Positions 58,251-64,000 of a DNA stretch of 64,000 bases are shown in pieces. Source of the DNA: Ptiloglossa arizonensis (taxonomy: Eukaryota; Arthropoda; Insecta; Hymenoptera; Colletidae); the NCBI RefSeq assembly GCF_051014685.1, contig NC_135050.1:186001-250000 (forward strand). Reading direction: 5' to 3'. The position numbers and the translations under genes were made by a program. The notes under the pieces are model-generated. The model saw only the letters and a program-made list of their open reading frames with translations. It had not been told where the DNA came from and ran no database searches. The stretch's first letter is position 1. Every line of letters begins with the position of its first letter.

Positions 58251-61200
58251 ACGTATAACGTATAACGTATAACGTATAACGTATAACGTATAACGTATAA
58301 CGTATAACGTATAGCGTACAACGTATACCGTATAACGTATAACGCATAACGTATAACGTATAACGTATAACGAATAACGTATAACGTATACCGTATAACG
58401 TATAACGTATAACGTATAACGTATAACGTATAACGTATAGCGTATAACGTATACCTTATAACGTATAACGCATAACGGATAACGTATAATGTATAACGAA
58501 TAATGTATAACGTATACCGTATAACGTATAACGTATAACGTATAACGTATTACGTACAACGTATAACGTGTAACGTGTAACGTATAACGTATAACGTATA
58601 ACGTATAACGTATAACGTATAACGTATAACGTATAACGTATAACGTATAACGTATAGCGTATAACGTATACCGTATAACGTATAATGTATAACGTATAAC
58701 GAATAACGTAAAACGTATAACGTATAATGTATATCGTATAACGTATACCGTATAACGTATAACGTATAACGTATAACGTATTACGTACAACGTATAACGT
58801 GTAACGTGTAACGTATAACGTATAGCGAATAACGTATAACGTATAACGTATAACGTATAACGTATAACGTATAACGTATAACGTATAACGTATAACGTAT
58901 AACGTATAACGTATAACGTATAGCGTATAACGTATACCTTATAACGTATAACGCATAACGTATAACGTATAACGTATAACGAATAACGTATAACGTATAC
59001 CGTATAACGTATAACGTATAACGTATAACGCTTAACGTATAACGTATAACGTATAACGCATATCCTAGAACGTATACCGTATAACGTATAATGTATAACG
59101 TATAACGAATTACGTATAACGTAAAACGTATAATGTATCACGTATGCCGTATAACGTATAACGTATAACGTATAACGTATAACGTATAACGTATAGCGTA
59201 TAACGTATAACGTGTAACGTATAACGTATAACGTATAACGTATAACGTATAACGTATAACGTATAACGTATAACGTATAACGTATAACGTATAACGTATA
59301 ACGTATAACGTATAACGTATAACGTATAACGTATAACGTATAACGTATAGCGTATAACGTATACCTTATAACGTATAACGCATAACGGATAACGTATAAC
59401 GTATAACGAATAACGTATAACGTATACCGTATAACGTATAACGTATAACGTATAACGTATTACGTACAACGTATAACGTGTAACGTGTAACGTATAACGT
59501 ATAACGAATAACGTATAACGTATAACGTATAACGTATAACGTATAACGTATAACGTATAACGTATAGCGTATAACGTATACCGTATAACGTATAATGTAT
59601 AACGTATAACGAATAACGTAAAACGTATAACGTATAATGTATAACGTATAACGTATAACGTATAACGTATAACGTATAACATATAACGTATAACGTATAA
59701 CGTATAACGTATAACGTATAACGTATAATGTATAACGTAAAACGTATAACGTATAACGAATAACGTACAACGTACAACGTATAACGTATAACGTATACCG
59801 TATAACGTATAATGTATAACGTATAACGAATAACGTAAAACGTATAACGTATAACGTATGACGTATAACGTATAACGTATAACGTATAACGAATAACGTA
59901 TAATGTATAACGTATAACGTATAACGTATAACGTATAACGCTTAACGTATAACGTATAACGTATAACGCATATCCTAGAACGTATACCGTATAACGTATA
60001 ATGTATAACGTATAACGAATTACGTATAACGTAAAACGTATAATGTATCACGTATGCCGTATAACGTATAACGTATAACGTATAACGCATAACGTATAAC
60101 GTATAACGTATAGCGTATAACGTATAACGTGTAACGTATAACGTATAACGTATAACGTATAACGTATAACGTATAACGTATAACGCTTAACGTATAACGT
60201 ATAACGTATAACGCATATCCTAGAACGTATATCGTATAACGTATAATGTATAACGCATAACGAATTACGTATAACGAAAAACGTATAATGTATAACGTAT
60301 GCCGTATAACGTATAACGTATAACGTATAACGTATAGCGTATAACGTATCAGGTATAACAATGACGAATAACGTATAACGTATAACGTATAACGTGTAAC
60401 GTATAACGTATAACGTATAACGTATAACGTATAACGTATAACGTATAACGTATAACGAATAACGTATAACGTATAACGTATAACGTATAACGTATAACGC
60501 TTAACGTATAACGTATAACGTATAACGCATATCCTAGAACGTATACCGTATAACGTATAATGTATAACGTATAACGAATTACGTATAACGTAAAACGTAT
60601 AATGTATCACGTATGCCGTACAACGAATAACGTATAACGTATAACGTATAACGTATAACGTATAACGTATAACGTATAGCGTATAACGTATAACGTGTAA
60701 CGTATAACGTATAACGTATAACGTATAACGTATAACGTATAACGTATAACGTATAACGTATAGCGTATAACGTATACCGTATAACGTATAACGCATAACG
60801 TATAACGTATAACGTATAACGTATAACGAATAACGTATAACGTATACCGTATAACGTATAACGTATAACGTATAACGTATAACGCTTAACGTATAACGTA
60901 TAACGTATAACGCATATCCTAGAACGTATACCGTATAACGTATAATGTATAACGTATAACGAATTACGTATAACGTAAAACGTATAATGTATCACGTATG
61001 CCGTATGACGTATAACGTATTACGTATAACGTATAACGTATAACGTATAGCGTATAACGTATAACGTGTAACGTATAACGTATAACGTATAACGTATAAC
61101 GTATAACGTATAACGTATAACGTATAACGTATAACGTATAACGTATAACGTATAACGCATAACGTATAACGTATAACGTATAACGTATAGCGTATAACGT

Positions 61201-64000
61201 ATAGCGTATAACGTATACCGTATAACGTATAACGCATAACGTATAACGTATAACGTATAACGAATAACGTATAACGTATACCGTATAACGTATAACGTAT
61301 AACGTATAACGTATAACGCTTAACGTATAACGTATAACGTATAACGCATATCCTAGAACGTATACCGTATAACGTATAATGTATAACGTATAACGAATTA
61401 CGTATAACGTAAAACGTATAATGTATCACGTATGCCGTATAACGTATAACGTATAACGTATAACGTATAACGTATAACGTATAACGTATAGCGTATAACG
61501 TATAACGTGTAACGTATAACGTATAACGTATAACGTATAACGTATAACGTATAACGTAAAACGTATAATGTATCACGTATGCCGTATAACGTATAACGTA
61601 TAACGTATAACGTATAACGTATAACGTATAGCGTATAACGTATAACGTGTAACGTATAACGTATAACGTATAACGTATAACGTATAACGTATAACGTATA
61701 ACGTATAACGTATAACGTATAACGTATAACGTATAACGTATAACGTATAACGTATAACGTATAGCGTATAACGTATACCTTATAACGTATAACGCATAAC
61801 GGATAACGTATAATGTATAACGAATAATGTATAACGTATACCGTATAACGTATAACGTATAACGTATAACGTATTACGTACAACGTATAACGTGTAACGT
61901 GTAACGTATAACGTATAACGAATAACGTATAACGTATAACGTATAACGTATAACGTATAACGTATAACGTATAACGTATAACGTATAGCGTATAACGTAT
62001 ACCGTATAACGTATAATGTATAACGTATAACGAATAACGTAAAACGTATAACGTATAATGTATACCGTATAACGTATAACGTATAACGTATAACGTATTA
62101 CGTACAACGTATAACGTGTAACGTGTAACGTATAACGTATAGCGAATAACGTATAACGTATAACGTATAACGTATAACGTATAACGTATAACGTATAACG
62201 TATAACGTATAACGTATAACGCTTAACGTATAACGTATAACATATAACGCATATCCTAGAACGTATACCGTATAACGTATAATGTATAACGTATAACGAA
62301 TTACGTATAACGTAAAACGTATAATGTATCACGTATGCCGTATAACGTATAACGTATAACGTATAACGTATAACGTATAACGTATAGCGTATAACGTATA
62401 CCGTATAACGTATAATGTATAACGTATAACGAATAACGTAAAACGTATAACGTATAACGTATAACGTATAACGTATAACGTATAACGTATAACGTATAAC
62501 GTATAACGTATAGCGTATAACGTATACCTTATAACGTATAACGCATAACGTATAACGTATAACGTATAACGAATAACGTATAACGTATACCGTATAACGT
62601 ATAACGTATAACGTATAACGTATAACGCTTAACGTATAACGTATAACGTATAACGCATATCCTAGAACGTATACCGTATAACGTATAATGTATAACGTAT
62701 AACGAATTACGTATAACGTAAAACGTATAATGTATCACGTATGCCGTATAACGTATAACGTATAACGTATAACGTATAACGTATAACGTATAGCGTATAA
62801 CGTAAAACGTGTAACGTATAACGTATAACGTATAACGTATAACGTATAACGTATAACGTATAACGTATAACGTATAACGAATAACGTATAACGTATAACG
62901 TATAACGTATAACGTATAACGTATAACGTATAACGTATAACGTATAACGTATAACGTATAACGTATAACGTATAACGTATAGCGTATAACGTGTACCGTA
63001 TAACGTATAACGCATAACGTATAACGTATAACGTATAACGAATAACGTATAACGTATGCCGTATAACGTATAACGTATAACGTATAACGTATAACGCTTA
63101 ACGTATAACGTATAACGTATAACGCATATCCTAAAACGTATACCGTATAACGTATAATGTATAACGTATAACGAATTACGTATAACGTAAAACGTATAAT
63201 GTATCACGTATGCCGTATAACGTATAACGTATAACGTATAACGTATAAAGTATAACGTATAGCGTATAACGTATAACGTGTAACGTATAACGTATAACGT
63301 ATAACGTATAACGTATAACGTATAACGTATAACGTATAACGTATAACGTATAACGTATAACGTACAACGTATAACGTATAACGTATAACGTATAACGTAT
63401 AACGTATAGCGTATAACGTATACCTTATAACGTATAACGCATAACGGATAACGTATAATGTATAACGAATAACGTATAACGTACACCGTATAACGTATAA
63501 CGTATAACGTATAACGTATTACGTACAACGTATAACGTGTAACGTGTAACGTATAACGTATAACGAATAACGTATAACGTATAACGTATAACGTATAACG
63601 TATAACGTATAACGTATAACGTATAGCGTATAACGTATACCGTATAACGTATAATGTATAACGTATAACGAATAACGTAAAACGTATAACGTATAATGTA
63701 TATCGTATAACGTATACCGTATAACGTATAACGTATAACGTATAACGTATTACGTACAACGTATAACGTGTAACGTGTAACGTATAACGTATAGCGAATA
63801 ACGTATAACGTATAACGTATAACGTATAACGTATAACGTATAACGTATAACGTATAACGTATAACGTATAACGTATAACGTATAACGTATAACGTATAAC
63901 GTATAACGTATAACGTATAGCGTATAACGTATACCTTATAACGTATAACGCATAACGTATAACGTATAACGTATAACGAATAACGTATAACGTATACCGT
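58251..64000. repeat. Satellite zone 12: segmental duplication S3, copy 2, to the window end
   Basis: This zone matches zone 10 at an offset of 10,072 at the left edge, 10,065 in the middle and 10,303 at the right. Similarity to 53.6 kb ends near 63.9 kb, where this copy continues into a C module (TATACCT at 63930) while 53.6 kb runs into TAAAACG/TGTAACG. The array continues past the window end. Confidence 0.83.
60347..60373. repeat. Register shift 2: duplicated copy of the 6-bp unit
   Basis: Units run TATCAGG (60347-60353), TATAACA (60354-60360), ATGACG (60361-60366), then AATAACG. This is identical to 50282-50308 and exactly 10,065 bp away. After it the CpG phase is 4 mod 7 to the end of the window. 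One deletion copied by the S3 duplication explains both shifts. Confidence 0.93.

Larger units (their letters stand above)
1345..63131. repeat. Module A anchor series, about 69 copies (CATATCC unit starts listed)
   Basis: CATATCC unit starts read by eye: 1345, 1695, 2395, 2745 (AATATCC variant), 8863, 9213, 11299, 12335, 12650, 14036, 16206, 16829, 19013, 20070, 20385, 21617, 22716, 22849, 26391, 27287, 27420, 27742, 28001, 30031, 31081, 31396, 32628, 32761, 35582, 36513, 37409, 37542, 38830, 38963, 41791, 42722, 43618, 43751, 44073, 44465, 44598, 44976, 45879, 46803, 47307, 48098, 48994, 49904, 50149, 50470, 50848, 51282, 52353, 52822, 54551, 55489, 55902, 57001, 57827, 58072, 59059, 59969, 60214, 60528, 60913, 61347, 62250, 62656 and 63125. 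Recurrent spacings are 133, 245, 315, 350, 378, 896 and 910 bp. The largest anchor-free gap is 2.75-8.86 kb. The copies at 52822 and 63125 share TAAAACG in place of TAGAACG. Confidence 0.88.
21155..63936. repeat. Module C (TATACCT cassette) series, from 21.2 kb onward only
   Basis: The cassette is TATAGCG, one consensus unit, TATACCT, one or two consensus or TATAGCG units, CATAACG, and often GATAACG, TATAATG and AATAACG. TATACCT has lost its CpG. Early unit starts are 21155, 22254, 23556, 23864, 24382, 24536, 25754, 26258, 26685 and 32166; it continues at frequent intervals to 63930. I found no TATACCT before 21155, so this module divides the window into two regions of different composition. 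One copy near 54850 reads TATACGT instead. Confidence 0.85.
1..64000. repeat. Heptanucleotide satellite array, consensus TATAACG (CGTTATA on the - strand)
   Basis: The whole window is a head-to-tail array of a 7-bp unit, with no inversion of unit orientation and no interruption by other DNA. The consensus has 2 G/C in 7 bases (about 29% GC) and one CpG per unit, inside the palindromic core ACGT. Variant units differ mostly by one base at unit positions 1 to 5, for example AATAACG, TGTAACG, TAAAACG, TATTACG, TATAGCG and TATACCG. The CG at positions 6-7 is rarely lost. The C of the CpG sits at position 6 mod 7 from the first unit to about 50.29 kb, which I checked at all anchor cassettes and at other points. 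Both ends of the window lie inside the array, so its true length is unknown. Arrays of this type are typical of eukaryotic heterochromatin; the host species cannot be read from the sequence. Confidence 0.98.

Noticed and set aside
1345..63131. CATATCC/TAGAACG cassette as a remnant of a transposon or a tRNA-like element
   Set aside because: It is fully explained as heptamers with a few substitutions. It has no terminal repeats, target duplication or extra length, and it stays in the 7-bp register.
199..63759. Some 150 long - strand open frames, 63 to 833 codons, that could be read as genes
   Set aside because: They overlap each other in different frames, all read RYTLYVI with scattered substitutions, and begin and end at random variant units. 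The heptamer CGTTATA has no stop in any frame, so open frames are expected without selection.
17170..63900. Multi-kb duplications as assembly artefacts
   Set aside because: Not accepted as the main reading, because copies differ by whole-unit gains and losses and by private variants (the 1,099-bp tandem, the 210-bp insertion, the 238-bp difference). The possibility stays open until long reads are inspected.
1..64000. Telomere repeat array
   Set aside because: Telomere repeats have a G-rich strand with runs of G (for example TTTAGGG in plants, also 7 bp). TATAACG has one G and one C per unit and no G run, and it carries extensive higher-order structure.
1..64000. CRISPR array
   Set aside because: There are no spacers. 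Repeats are 7 bp and contiguous, and the variation is single-base changes in modules.
1..64000. TATA boxes on the + strand (TATAA in every unit)
   Set aside because: The motif is part of the consensus and occurs thousands of times. Nothing marks any one as a promoter.
1..64000. ACGT core in every unit as a transcription-factor site (bZIP-type core)
   Set aside because: A 4-bp core fixed by the repeat consensus is not evidence of binding. Flanking bases do not form a recognised extended site in most units.
1..64000. Plasmid iterons or a replication origin
   Set aside because: Iteron clusters are a few to tens of copies beside a replication gene. Here there are about 9,140 units and no gene.
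1..64000. Strong hairpins or inverted repeats in the array
   Set aside because: Unit orientation never changes in the window. The only self-complementary part of a unit is ACGT, so single strands would pair poorly.
1..64000. Assigning the array to a named species or satellite family
   Set aside because: I do not recognise this heptamer with certainty and cannot search databases, so any name would be a guess.

Overview
The whole window is one uninterrupted satellite DNA array. Its monomer is the 7-bp unit TATAACG on the + strand (CGTTATA on the - strand; AACGTAT in alphabetical rotation). About 9,140 units are laid head to tail in one orientation, and the array enters at base 1 and is still running at base 64000. 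I see no gene, RNA gene, transposon, CRISPR array or unique sequence. An array of this size and purity points to a eukaryotic chromosome (constitutive heterochromatin, pericentromere or a similar satellite block). The sequence alone does not let me name the organism, and I do not recognise this heptamer as the satellite of a particular species.

The array is not featureless. Most units match the consensus, but single-base variant units are scattered through it and recur in fixed order, forming modules about 35 to 130 bp long. I call them A (the CATATCC/TAGAACG anchor, about 69 copies), B (TATTACG/TACAACG), C (TATACCT, only from 21.2 kb onward), D (TATAACA/GGTAACG, only 2.0 to 38.3 kb) and E (TATTCCG, only 0.2 to 29.2 kb). 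These modules build higher-order repeats, which are in turn copied as segments of 1 to 10 kb.

Layout: 1-2.8 kb is anchor-bearing. 2.8-8.1 kb is the purest part, with runs of up to 51 perfect units and a 1.3-kb tandem duplication. 8.1-10.45 kb carries a copy of 0.6-2.2 kb. 10.45-20.6 kb holds successive 2.2-2.8-kb blocks. 20.58-22.78 kb is an exact-length 1,099-bp tandem duplication. 22.8-28.2 kb completes a block whose copy lies at 28.2-37.7 kb, and a third partial copy lies at about 38.2-44.3 kb. 44.8-48.2 kb and 53.6-58.25 kb are mosaics of the same modules. 48.2-53.6 kb is copied at 58.25-63.9 kb.

The 7-bp register is kept almost perfectly. The CpG falls at position 6 mod 7 from base 1 to about 50.29 kb. 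It then shifts by one base at a single 6-bp unit (50296-50301), and again at the duplicated copy of that unit (60361-60366). Every block offset I measured is a multiple of 7, except those that span one of these 6-mers.

The many long open frames on the - strand, up to 833 codons, are a by-product of the heptamer. CGTTATA has no stop in any of the three frames and reads as the cyclic peptide RYTLYVI, while the + strand has TAA every 21 bp in every frame. I do not annotate any of them as genes. All counts and coordinates come from reading by eye, and block edges are accurate to roughly 50-100 bp unless a unit boundary is given.
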